A stretch of 64,000 nt of DNA from an uncultured Mucilaginibacter sp. Lineage in GTDB: Bacteria > Bacteroidota > Bacteroidia > Sphingobacteriales > Sphingobacteriaceae. Both the position numbers and the translations under genes were made by a program. Positions within the stretch are counted from its first letter, which is position 1. Every line of letters begins with the position of its first letter. Shown one piece after another: positions 27,148-34,897 of this stretch. A model generated the notes under the pieces. That model was not told the DNA's origin and made no database searches. It saw only the letters and a program-made list of their open reading frames with translations. Location: NCBI GenBank assembly GCA_903891475.1, contig CAITEP010000031.1:62001-126000 (forward strand), read 5' to 3'.

Positions 27148-28500
27148 ATGCGTAAGACAACTCTACTCCGGAAGCAACTAATTATCAAATGGAGGGTAAT
27201 GGCCTGCGTTGCAATTGCAACCTCGATCCTTATTCATGGCTGTAAAAAAGAAAATTTAATAAAGACACCCGCCGATCAAGTATCTGAAGCACTTAAAGCC
27301 GATACGAACTTTGTAGGTTTAAACATTGCAGGTGCAGCAGCTAACGAAGCTACCAGTAGCCGGTTAATTAGAGGCGATATTGCTAGTAGTAAAGCGGGTA
27401 ATTTGGCAAATAGCAAAGCTGTATTATTTTCAACTTCAATCAAAATATTAGACAGTTTAGCTCTTCCTGATAATGTCAACCCTTCCCTCTATATTTTTAA
27501 TTATGTTGGGGGCGGTTATGTAATTATTGCAGCGGATAAAAGGGTTGAACCAATATTGGCTTTTTCACCAACAGGATATTTTAAATATTTAAATAGTCCG
27601 CAGTCGACAGTAAGCAATTGGATAAAATACAGCAACAACAATATGCAAGTTTTGCGTAAAACGCCTGGACTAAAACAACCTAGTAAAGTTGCAAAAATGT
27701 GGATGGAATTAAGTAATGCCACGGCTTTAATGAACCGCGCTAAATCATTAAAAGCAACACCAGGCTCTCCTGGTGGACCACCTGTCCCACCTTGCCAAGA
27801 TACTTATTCTACTTATTACAGCCCTGTACTGCTTCAAACCGCTTGGGGACAAGATTATCCTTATAATCTTTTGTGCCCAAATATTCCTGGTGCTAGAGGT
27901 GATGATCATGCTCCAAGCGGATGTGTAGCTACCTCTATAGCGCAAGTAATGTATTACTGGAAATCTCCTTCCAAATATAATTGGACATCAATGCCACTAA
28001 GCATTAACTATGGCCTTACCGGCTCAACTGGTAACCAAAATGTAGCGCAGCTAATGGTTGACGTCGGTAAATCTGTTAGGATGATTTATACCAAAGATGC
28101 ATCTTATCCTAATGATTATACCTTAGGCGGACTTGATTTTGGACATATGAATAATTCGGACGCTTTAAAAAATACTTTTGGTTACAAAAATGGAACCGAC
28201 GACGATTATAATTCTAGTATAGTTCAAAGCAATATTGACAGGCGTTATCCTGTATTGCTGTATGGAGATAACGGAACGGATGGGCATCAATGGGTTTGCG
28301 ATGGCTATTATACCTTTACCTACACTGGTTGTCCAGGAGAATTAATTTTAGGCTATAGCAACCTTTATCTTCATATGAATTGGGGTTGGGATGGGTATAG
28401 TAATGGGTATTTTGGTTTTAATACTTGGACTGTTTTAAACGGAACAATAACTGAAAATTTTAATTATAACAAAGGCATGACCTATAATATTCACCCTTAA
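27148..28500 (+). CDS. Secreted C10-family cysteine peptidase (streptopain-like lipoprotein)
   Basis: The 450-residue protein has a basic N-terminus, a hydrophobic stretch and a lipobox IHGC (Cys32), so it is likely an outer-membrane lipoprotein. A pro-region follows (about 90-170, VGGGYVIIAADKRVEPILAFS, like the streptopain propeptide). The mature C10 domain begins near 215: catalytic Cys259 in PSGCVATSIAQVMYYW and His380 in GHQWVCDGY, with MNWGWDGYSNGYF supplying the Trp/Asn region. C10 enzymes degrade host or environmental proteins and are often paired with a small lipoprotein inhibitor. The decayed lipoprotein gene just downstream may be such a partner. Confidence 0.88.
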   Translation: MRKTTLLRKQLIIKWRVMACVAIATSILIHGCKKENLIKTPADQVSEALKADTNFVGLNIAGAAANEATSSRLIRGDIASSKAGNLANSKAVLFSTSIKILDSLALPDNVNPSLYIFNYVGGGYVIIAADKRVEPILAFSPTGYFKYLNSPQSTVSNWIKYSNNNMQVLRKTPGLKQPSKVAKMWMELSNATALMNRAKSLKATPGSPGGPPVPPCQDTYSTYYSPVLLQTAWGQDYPYNLLCPNIPGARGDDHAPSGCVATSIAQVMYYWKSPSKYNWTSMPLSINYGLTGSTGNQNVAQLMVDVGKSVRMIYTKDASYPNDYTLGGLDFGHMNNSDALKNTFGYKNGTDDDYNSSIVQSNIDRRYPVLLYGDNGTDGHQWVCDGYYTFTYTGCPGELILGYSNLYLHMNWGWDGYSNGYFGFNTWTVLNGTITENFNYNKGMTYNIHP

Positions 28501-28510
28501 TTTTAGGAAA

Positions 28511-28945
28511 ATGAAAAAGCTACTTTTTTTAACCACAACAATATCTGTTTTTTTATTTAGGTGTAAAAATAATCTATCTACTAGTACAGATTTTTCAATC
28601 CCTCTTGATAGATTTTAGGTATTACTCGATAAAAACGGGAATAACCTTATTCATTCCTTAAATGATAATTTAACGGTAAGCTATGTATTGAATGGAACAA
28701 CAATTACTAACTGCTTAAATAGTTATAAAATTCAAAAGTCAGCAACCAGCACAACCCAGGTGACTTCAAAATATAACAGTTTTGCTTTTCAGATATTTAT
28801 TATGATTATATCGAACAGCTACCTGTAAGTATTATAATATTAAAAAGTGATTGGGATAATGTTAGAACGTTTCATTTAACAGTAAAGACGCAGGTGTTAT
28901 ATACTTGGATTTTAATGCTTATTTAAGAGATATAGATTCTCATCC
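28511..28945 (+). pseudogene. Decayed lipoprotein gene behind the C10 peptidase
   Basis: An ATG at 28511 opens a lipoprotein-like signal (MKKLLFLTTTISVFLFRC) and a short product that ends at an in-frame TAG (28616-28618) after 35 residues. Reading past it the same frame continues sensibly (VLLDKNGNNLIHSLNDN, then VSYVLNGTTITN) to about 28780. The coding sense then passes to a second frame (DIYYDYIEQLP, SDWDNVRTF) and near 28884 to a third (DAGVIYLDFNAYLRDI). One stop and two frameshifts make a pseudogene. The surviving pattern resembles small Bacteroidota lipoproteins with a KNGN/KDxxGN motif. Its 3' end runs into a hairpin repeat, which may have replaced the original C-terminus. Confidence 0.65.
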
Positions 28946-28946
28946 C

Positions 28947-28970
28947 AGTGGCTGTGTCCTCACAGCCACT
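28947..28970. repeat. Hairpin repeat, family 2, copy 1
   Basis: The perfect inverted repeat AGTGGCTGTG-TCCT-CACAGCCACT has ten-base arms and a four-base loop. The core GGCTGTGTCCTCA recurs at 29505, and a shorter core, GTGTCCTCACAGCC, recurs near 29553, all in the same orientation. It lies at the 3' end of a pseudogene and just beyond the stop of the small membrane gene on the other strand. Confidence 0.75.
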
Positions 28971-29013
28971 TGCCCAAATTCTTGCCTTTTGTTGGTGTAG
29001 ATGTGACGGAAAA

Positions 29014-29409
29014 TCACCCATTCTTAAGATATTTTAGATTCTCTTTAGAATTAATCATAAAGTAAAAGGTCTTTTTAGCATCATCAGACATTATCTCAAC
29101 CTTTGTAATGCCTGAATTTGTTGAAACATTTATTATTTGGGTACAATAAAACTCCTGTTCTTCATTCTTAAGGTTCTTAAAGATTATTTTTTTAAAATCA
29201 TTAGTTAAATAGGCATTTTTAATAAATAAATATCGCCAAGCTTTATGAACTAAAAACTGTAAAGCTGCAAAGAATAAATATAATAAATAAACAAACCAAA
29301 CATTGACAATAAAAGTAATAGACATTAAAAAAGTAAAGTGAATTACTAGAAAACCGCCACCAAAGAAATACTTCCAGAAAAATAGATTTTCTTGTGAAAT
29401 TTTAATCAT
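29014..29409 (-). CDS. Hypothetical membrane protein, 131 residues
   Basis: I do not recognise this protein. The first half holds two hydrophobic segments (about 15-35 and 37-56), the second half is soluble, basic and aromatic-rich, ending in EIMSDDAKKTFYFMINSKEN. That shape suggests a membrane-anchored protein with a small cytoplasmic domain. The gene is notably AT-rich and is bracketed by hairpin repeats of family 2 on both sides, so it may be a recently gained or mobile segment. No neighbour shares its strand closely; the LytTR regulator starts elsewhere. Confidence 0.6.
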   Translation of the reverse strand: MIKISQENLFFWKYFFGGGFLVIHFTFLMSITFIVNVWFVYLLYLFFAALQFLVHKAWRYLFIKNAYLTNDFKKIIFKNLKNEEQEFYCTQIINVSTNSGITKVEIMSDDAKKTFYFMINSKENLKYLKNG

Positions 29410-29502
29410 AAATATTTTTTTAATATCAAACTACTAATTAGAAGCTGGTATTTAGTTTCAAGTAGCTAGTATTTAGAGTAATTTAGCTATTACCCCCACC
29501 CC

Positions 29503-29567
29503 GTGGCTGTGTCCTCAAAGCCATTAGCCCATAATGCTGTGCTTTAAAAACCGTGTCCTCACAGCCG
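29503..29567. repeat. Hairpin repeat, family 2, copies 2 and 3 (degenerate)
   Basis: GTGGCTGTGTCCTCAAAGCC at 29503-29522 is copy 1 with one mismatch, and CCGTGTCCTCACAGCCG at 29551-29567 has lost part of the left arm. Together with copy 1 they flank the 131-residue membrane gene. The adjacent 29430-29490 stretch is made of TAGCTAGTATTTAG-like low-complexity words. Confidence 0.6.
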
Positions 29568-29578
29568 TAATTCATGTC

Positions 29579-30316
29579 CTAAATGTTCTTCCCGTCAATA
29601 ATTTTAAAAAAATCTTCGCGATACGTATCGCCAACAGGGATAATTTTTTCACCAATAAAAATGCGGCTACGCTCAATACTATCTATTTTATTGATAGATA
29701 CGATGTACGATTTATGCACCCTGGTGAAGTATTGAGGTGGGAGGGCATCCTCCATTTTTTTCATGTTTTGCAGGGTAATAATACGCTCGGCTTGGGTAAA
29801 AATGGATATATAATCTTTCAGGCCCTCAATAAATAAAATATCGTTTAAATAAACCTTTTGTATTTTATGCTCGGTTTTTACAAAAATAAAATCGCTCAAA
29901 AAATCTTGACGGTTGGTGGCAGGTTCGCTTGGCGCGACGGTAGGCGAAGGGCTATTTGCCGACTGCAAGGCCGCCTGGGCTTTTTGTGCCGACTTATAAA
30001 AACGATCGAAAGCGATAGGCTTCAAAAGGTAATCAATTACATCCAATTCATAACCTTCCAGTGCGTATTGCGGGTAGGCGGTGGTTAAAATAACTTTGGC
30101 CTTGCCGTTGGCGATTTTTAGAAACTGTATGCCGGTGAGCTCGGGCATTTGCACATCCAGAAAAACAAGGTCTATTTGTTTATCTTGTACCAGCGTTAAT
30201 GCTTCAATAGGGTTGGTGGTTGATTTTACCAATTGCAAAAACGGAACCTTGGCTAGGTAGTCTTCCAATATATGCAACGCCAAAGGCTCGTCATCAACTA
30301 TCAGGCATCTGATCAT
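29579..30316 (-). CDS. LytTR-family response regulator
   Basis: The 245-residue regulator has an N-terminal receiver domain (about 1-120; VDDEP acidic pocket, phospho-acceptor Asp in LVFLDVQMPELTG, Lys in LLKPIAFDRF) and a C-terminal LytTR DNA-binding domain (about 145-245; FVKTEHKIQKVYLNDILFIEG, FTRVHKSYIVSINKID). A Pro/Ser-rich linker joins them. It is the partner of the sensor kinase gene one base upstream. Targets cannot be read from the window. Confidence 0.93.
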   Translation of the reverse strand: MIRCLIVDDEPLALHILEDYLAKVPFLQLVKSTTNPIEALTLVQDKQIDLVFLDVQMPELTGIQFLKIANGKAKVILTTAYPQYALEGYELDVIDYLLKPIAFDRFYKSAQKAQAALQSANSPSPTVAPSEPATNRQDFLSDFIFVKTEHKIQKVYLNDILFIEGLKDYISIFTQAERIITLQNMKKMEDALPPQYFTRVHKSYIVSINKIDSIERSRIFIGEKIIPVGDTYREDFFKIIDGKNI

Positions 30317-30317
30317 C

Positions 30318-31331
30318 CTATAAAATTAATGATAATTTCACACTATAAGTATCGGTTTCATCAATTATATCCAAATTAAATTTATCGGGATATAATAGTT
30401 TCAACCTGCGTTTTACGTTGTTTAGGCCAATTCCACCCTCTGGGTCGCGATTATTGCTATGCTTTACGTTTTTTATAAAAAACTGCAATTGAGGCCCATC
30501 TACTTTAATATGCAGCATAATGGGCTTTAAAGGATTATTGGCCACCCCATGTTTAAAGGCGTTTTCAATAAATGCGATGAGTAGTAAAGGTACAATTTGT
30601 TGCCCCTCAACCTTGCCTTCAATGCTAAAATCAATAAAGGCCTTATTGGCAAAGCGTATTTTTTGAAGGTCGATAAAGTTATGCAAGTATTGAAATTCCT
30701 TTTCTAAATCAACCTTATTATCATTACATTCATACAGCATATACCGCATAATTTCGGATAGCTTTAAAATGGCTTCCGGCGTATCTTCCGAACCTTGATA
30801 GGCCAATGAATAGATACTGTTAAGCGAATTAAACAAAAAATGTGGATTGATCTGCGATTTTAAAAAGGCGAGCTCGGCGGTAAGGCGTTGATTTTCCAAT
30901 TCGTGTTGAATGCGCTCGTTGGAGAACCAATCAATCGTAAACTTTAATACGGTACTTAAAAACAGGAATATAAAACTGGTAAAAATAGTACTTAAAAAGT
31001 AGGTGCCAAAACTGGTAACATGGGCCTTGTCATGCATTAGTACCACCTCTTTAAATACTACCGCCATGCCATACTTACCAAAGCCATAAATATTTACAAG
31101 GATGCCGATGGATAAAAAGAAAAGGCCATATTTCTTTTTATCTAAAAAAGCGGGAACTAGTACCAAGTAATTGATATAAAACAAAGAGATATTAATGGCG
31201 GGGTAAACTACAAAATACACCCACATTTCGGTATGGTTAAGTTTAGTGTTACTAATAGTAATGGTAGCGAAAAAGGCTAATAGGGCCAGCCAGGTAACAA
31301 GGTGTATGATAATTTGCCAGCGTGGTTTCAT
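30318..31331 (-). CDS. LytS/YehU-type sensor histidine kinase
   Basis: This 337-residue kinase, counted from the ATG at 31331, has four membrane helices in residues 10-150 and a cytoplasmic His_kinase domain: the H-box ...FLKSQINPHFLFNSLNSIYS and the ATPase N-box LIAFIENAFKHGV. An open frame extends 33 codons further upstream, but the internal ATG gives a normal membrane start (MKPRWQ). With the LytTR regulator just downstream it forms a two-component system. No extracellular sensor domain is visible, so the signal is unknown. Confidence 0.92.
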   Translation of the reverse strand: MKPRWQIIIHLVTWLALLAFFATITISNTKLNHTEMWVYFVVYPAINISLFYINYLVLVPAFLDKKKYGLFFLSIGILVNIYGFGKYGMAVVFKEVVLMHDKAHVTSFGTYFLSTIFTSFIFLFLSTVLKFTIDWFSNERIQHELENQRLTAELAFLKSQINPHFLFNSLNSIYSLAYQGSEDTPEAILKLSEIMRYMLYECNDNKVDLEKEFQYLHNFIDLQKIRFANKAFIDFSIEGKVEGQQIVPLLLIAFIENAFKHGVANNPLKPIMLHIKVDGPQLQFFIKNVKHSNNRDPEGGIGLNNVKRRLKLLYPDKFNLDIIDETDTYSVKLSLIL

Positions 31332-31535
31332 ATATAGGCCTGATGCTAATTTTATACTAATTAAAGCCGAAATATAAGGCAATGTTTTGTTTTTTAGATG
31401 AACTGCCCAAAAAAACCGACCAATTGCCAAAAAAGCTGTTAGTTAGCATTCATCTAGAATAAAAGGCAGTTGGTCTAAATTATTTTACAGGCTTAAACCT
31501 TTGCTGTTTATTTGTGTCATCAAAAAATTTCGAAA

Positions 31536-31748
31536 ATGAAAAAGCTGATTACAAACTCAAACCCATTTATCTTGTTATTAGTACCGGTAATGTTTGCCCT
31601 TATGTTGGGTGTAGGCTACCAGGTTCAACAAAACAATACTAATAACGAGCAGGCACAGAGTTCAACAACACATGCAACCTCTTTGTTTTTTAAAAGCGTA
31701 ACGCTGGTAAAAACGGTATGCGCTATTGCTAAAGAAAAAGTTTGGTAA
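31536..31748 (+). CDS. Small membrane peptide, 70 residues
   Basis: From the ATG at 31536 the product has a basic start (MKKLITNSN), one hydrophobic helix (PFILLLVPVMFALMLGVGYQV), a Gln/Asn-rich stretch and a C-terminal segment with one Cys and a basic end. It is divergent from the LytS kinase and could be regulated by it, though nothing shows this directly. I do not recognise a family. An intrinsic terminator follows 20 bases after the stop, which supports a real transcription unit. Confidence 0.6.
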   Translation: MKKLITNSNPFILLLVPVMFALMLGVGYQVQQNNTNNEQAQSSTTHATSLFFKSVTLVKTVCAIAKEKVW

Positions 31749-31768
31749 TTACCAAATTGAAAAAATAC

Positions 31769-31803
31769 ATTAAAACCCAGCCGCAAGGGCTCAGGGTTTT
31801 AAT
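31769..31803. terminator. Intrinsic terminator between small peptide gene and methyltransferase
   Basis: The hairpin ATTAAAACCC-AGCC-GCAA-GGGCT-(C,A)-GGGTTTTAAT has A and T runs at its ends, so it can work for both convergent genes. One side has a small bulge. Confidence 0.75.
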
Positions 31804-31830
31804 TTGCTATTATCATAAATCCTGTTAAAA

Positions 31831-32586
31831 TTATTCTTCCCCCTTCACCGCTTTTAAAACGATATAGGGCGATAATGCCTTACTCTCGAACGGTACAATT
31901 TTGGTAATAACTTTACCAGCCAGCCAAATAAGTTTCACAAGTAGTTTTGTAAACGCATTTTGATGCCCCTTGTTCTCCAGCCATACAGTAAACTTACCAT
32001 GATAATAAGCCTCTGCTTCGGTAAGCCCTAAGTCGATACAGCATTTTTTTAATAGCGGTAGGTCCATGCTGCTGATGTTATGCTTATCGTAATTCTCTTT
32101 GTCGAAGTTTTTTTGAACCCAGCCGTTTACGCTTTTAAAATTGGGCAGGGTAATAAATAGCACGCCCCCCGGTTGTAAAAATTGTAGGTGACTGGCAATA
32201 ATAGCCTTCGTATCCACAAAATGCTCTATCAAACCAAAGGATAATACCAAATCGTACACCTTTGGGGTTTGGTATTCAAACAGGTCGGCTTCAATGATTG
32301 CAATATCGCCAGCTTGCAGACCATTTACCTCAAGCAGCTCATTAATCAGTTCGGGGTGAATAAAATAATCGAAAAGGGTAGTCTCCAGCTGCTGGTATTT
32401 TTTTAGGTAGATGGCATAATAGCCCGGAAAGCCACCCAGCTCAATGGCGGTTTTTATATTTTTAGATTTGATGAGCCCCGCTAAAATATCCCCAAAAACA
32501 TAGGTAGCGGGAATTTTAAAAATAAGCCCCAATCTCGATTCCCAAAACGATTTCCAAAAGGCGCGGTCGGTTAAATTTTGTTCCAT
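31831..32586 (-). CDS. Class I SAM-dependent methyltransferase
   Basis: The 251-residue enzyme has the SAM-binding motif I as AIELGGFPGYYAIYLKK (about residues 42-58), a motif-II acidic stretch IIEADLFEY and the motif LVLSFGLIEHFVD. It starts 20 bases after the acetyltransferase gene on the same strand, and glycosyltransferase genes lie close by. It therefore probably modifies a sugar or lipid-linked glycan, although the substrate is inference only. Confidence 0.8.
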   Translation of the reverse strand: MEQNLTDRAFWKSFWESRLGLIFKIPATYVFGDILAGLIKSKNIKTAIELGGFPGYYAIYLKKYQQLETTLFDYFIHPELINELLEVNGLQAGDIAIIEADLFEYQTPKVYDLVLSFGLIEHFVDTKAIIASHLQFLQPGGVLFITLPNFKSVNGWVQKNFDKENYDKHNISSMDLPLLKKCCIDLGLTEAEAYYHGKFTVWLENKGHQNAFTKLLVKLIWLAGKVITKIVPFESKALSPYIVLKAVKGEE

Positions 32587-32606
32587 TATATATTTACTAG
32601 CCCCAG

Positions 32607-33107
32607 CTATTTATCCAAAACCCTGGCGGGGTTACCTACTGCAATGCTGTTGGCGGGTATATTTTTAACTACTACACTGCCAGCCCCAATAATTACGTTA
32701 TCTCCAATGGTAACATCGCCAATAATACAAACATTGGAGCCAATATCCACATGGTTACCAATCGCCGGGCATTTACTAAAAGTACCATCCGGCAATTTTT
32801 TATGCCCAATGGTGGTGGAGTTCCGCAGTACACAATATTCGCCAATAACAGTACCCTTATTTACTACCAACGCCTGCCCATGAAAAAGGGAAAGCCCCCT
32901 GCCAATATGCAGTTTACGTGGCAATTCAATCCCCAAAAGCCATTCCACAAAAAAGCGGTAGAACATGAGGTAAGGGAAAAATATAATTTTGGTAAGGGTA
33001 TATTTATTTACCGCCTGCACCAGGCGGAACATAAACAAAACCAGCTGCCCCTTAAAATTCTGCCGGTTTTGCCCCCAATCCTGAAATAAATACGCGAATA
33101 AGTTCAT
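32607..33107 (-). CDS. Hexapeptide-repeat acyltransferase (serine acetyltransferase/WcaB-like)
   Basis: The 166-residue protein has a left-handed beta-helix formed of hexapeptide repeats (about 80-160: VDIGSNVCIIGDVTIGDNVIIGAGSVVVKNI, given here as its visible periodic I/V-G-x pattern), ending in VGNPARVL. The active His lies in LFHGQALV. The N-terminal 60 residues match colanic-acid-type acetyltransferases rather than CysE. It likely O-acetylates a surface sugar. It forms a two-gene unit with the methyltransferase. Confidence 0.82.
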   Translation of the reverse strand: MNLFAYLFQDWGQNRQNFKGQLVLFMFRLVQAVNKYTLTKIIFFPYLMFYRFFVEWLLGIELPRKLHIGRGLSLFHGQALVVNKGTVIGEYCVLRNSTTIGHKKLPDGTFSKCPAIGNHVDIGSNVCIIGDVTIGDNVIIGAGSVVVKNIPANSIAVGNPARVLDK

Positions 33108-33190
33108 TAATTATTTTCCTTAAAATATGCTAGTGCATTAATAAAATAGTCAATCAAAACCACTAAAAGAGTAAAATTAAATTCCATCCC

Positions 33191-33248
33191 CTATCTAAAG
33201 TCCTCTCTCCCGATAGCTATCGGGATGGAGAGGATTAGGCGAGGCTTA
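33191..33248. repeat. Modular hairpin repeat family 1, copy A (GATAGCTATC centre)
   Basis: The unit reads CTAAAGTCCTCTCTCC, then the perfect palindrome CCCGATAGCTATCGGG, then ATGGAGAGGATTAGGC and GAGGCTTAA. The outer CCTCTC arm pairs with GAGAGG. A near-identical copy lies at 34826-34892, downstream of the GT4 gene. The 374-base gap 33108-33481 holds this unit and a CA-rich tract. Confidence 0.8.
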
Positions 33249-33284
33249 ACCCATTCCCTTGCCACTAAACACAACGTCCATCCC

Positions 33285-33420
33285 AAATCGCCCACCTACA
33301 ACATACAACCTTCAACATAAAACCCGAAGCCCCCCGCAACCTACAACACACAACCTACAACACACAACCTCCAACCCCAACTCACTCACTACTCACACAC
33401 TCACCACTCACTTTCCCACC
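33285..33420. repeat. CA-rich low-complexity tract with ACCTACAACACACAA words
   Basis: About 130 bases are almost free of G on this strand and made of variants of CCTACAACA, ACACAACC and TTCAACAT, then ACTCACTC words. An open frame across it is a by-product of composition. A related tract with the opposite strand bias lies at 41747-41790. Confidence 0.65.
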
Positions 33421-33481
33421 CCCAAAAGTAAAGTTTTCATTTTAGAATTGTTATAATTGCCTGTATAAATAGCACCGCTAC

Positions 33482-34756
33482 ATGAAAGTAACCTTAATAA
33501 ACACTGCAGATGCCGGGGGCGGTGCCCCTATGGCCTGTATGCGGTTGCTAAAAGCCTTGCAATTAAAGCAGGTGGCCGTTACTTTGCAGGTGCAAGACAA
33601 AAAAACCTATACCCCCGAAGTTAAAACCATTAGCAAAGGTTTTTTTAGGCGACTAATAATAAAATTCAACTTTTTTGCCGAACGCTTGCCCTTTATTTGG
33701 TTTTATGCGAAGGAAAAATCCTTGCGCTTCGCGTTTTCATCCGCTAGGGTGGGGAGCAATATTAGTAAGGAGGACGCTATAAAAGAGGCTGATATTTTGC
33801 ACCTGCACTGGACAAACAGCGGATACCTTTCTACCAAAAACATACAACAGCTTTTTGAAACAGGGAAACCCATTGTTTGGACCCTGCACGATATGTGGGC
33901 ATTTACCGGTGGCTGCCATTATGCTGCGGATTGTACACATTTTGAAAATGAATGCGGCAATTGCTGGATGCTGAAACAGCCCGCATCCCATGATATTTCG
34001 TACGCCGACTGGCAGCTTAAAAAACAAATGTATGCCAAGGCTAATAATTTGGTATTTGTAACCTGTAGCAATTGGTTGGCCGAGGTTGCGCGAAGCAGTA
34101 GTTTGTTAAGCGGATTTAGGATAGAGGCCATACCCAACCCCATTGATACCAACCTGTTTTCGCCAAAAAATAAAACAGAGGCTCGCAAAAAATGGGGGAT
34201 TGATTTGGATGTCAAGATTATTTTATTTGGAGCCGCCAATATACTGGATAGGCGCAAAGGCATTACCTACCTGATAGAGGCCCTGCACGACTTAAAAATC
34301 AACTATATCCAAACGGAAAACATTCAAGTGGTGATTTTCGGTAAAAATAAAACGTTTGATGTAAATAGCTTACCCTTTAAAGTATATGAGCTGAACCTGA
34401 TTAGCAAACAAGAAGAACTAGCCGAATTGTACAGCTTGGCCGATGTTTTTGTTTCGCCCACTATTGAGGATAATTTGCCCAATACCATTATGGAGGCACT
34501 GGCTTGCGGCACCCCGGTGGTAGCCTTTAACACTGGCGGCGTACCCGATATGGTTACCCACCAGCAAAACGGTTACCTGGCGAACTACAAACAGGCGACA
34601 GATTTTGCAGCAGGCATCAACTATGTACTCAACACCGCCGACCATAACGAACTAGCCGCCAACGCCCGCCAAAAAGTAATGCGAAACTTTACCAACGATA
34701 TGGTGGCTGAAAAATATTTAGCAGTGTATAAATCAATTTTAAAAGAGAATAATTAA
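33482..34756 (+). CDS. Family 4 glycosyltransferase
   Basis: The 424-residue GT-B enzyme has an N-terminal acceptor-side domain with NTADAGGGAPMACMRLLKAL and a C-terminal GT4 domain with the E-x7-E motif region ending LPNTIMEALACGTPVVAFNT (about 360-380). It probably adds a sugar in surface-glycan assembly, together with the GT2 gene that follows. A Cys-rich insert near residues 145-165 (CHYAADCTHFENECGNC) may bind metal or form disulfides; related family members have it. The gene is flanked by hairpin repeats of family 1 on both sides. Confidence 0.88.
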   Translation: MKVTLINTADAGGGAPMACMRLLKALQLKQVAVTLQVQDKKTYTPEVKTISKGFFRRLIIKFNFFAERLPFIWFYAKEKSLRFAFSSARVGSNISKEDAIKEADILHLHWTNSGYLSTKNIQQLFETGKPIVWTLHDMWAFTGGCHYAADCTHFENECGNCWMLKQPASHDISYADWQLKKQMYAKANNLVFVTCSNWLAEVARSSSLLSGFRIEAIPNPIDTNLFSPKNKTEARKKWGIDLDVKIILFGAANILDRRKGITYLIEALHDLKINYIQTENIQVVIFGKNKTFDVNSLPFKVYELNLISKQEELAELYSLADVFVSPTIEDNLPNTIMEALACGTPVVAFNTGGVPDMVTHQQNGYLANYKQATDFAAGINYVLNTADHNELAANARQKVMRNFTNDMVAEKYLAVYKSILKENN

Positions 34757-34760
34757 AGTT

Positions 34761-34806
34761 AACCCCAAAATTCCCACCCTCTCCTTTGGAGAGGGCAGGG
34801 TGAGGC
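34761..34806. repeat. Modular hairpin repeat family 1, copy B (TTT loop)
   Basis: AACCCCAAAATTCCCA is followed by CCCTCTCC-TTT-GGAGAGGG and then CAGGGTGAGGC. The eight-base GC-rich stem with a three-base loop sits five bases after the GT4 stop and may also serve as its terminator, though no T run follows. Confidence 0.75.
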
Positions 34807-34825
34807 AAAAAGTAAAAATATTAAA

Positions 34826-34892
34826 GAACCCCAAATCTAAAGTCCTCTCTCCCGATAGCTATCGGGATGGAGAGGATTTAGGTGAGGCTTAA
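34826..34892. repeat. Modular hairpin repeat family 1, copy E (GATAGCTATC centre)
   Basis: Nearly identical over some 55 bases to the copy at 33191, including the CCCGATAGCTATCGGG centre; differences are in the AACCCC lead-in and GATTTAGGTGAGGC versus GATTAGGCGAGGC. It ends six bases before the GT2 start codon. Confidence 0.8.
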
Positions 34893-34897
34893 GCATC

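Noticed and set aside
33259..33456. Open frame across the CA-rich tract
   Set aside because: The frame is open only because the tract lacks G; the protein would be a Pro/Thr/His repeat without a start context or neighbours supporting it.
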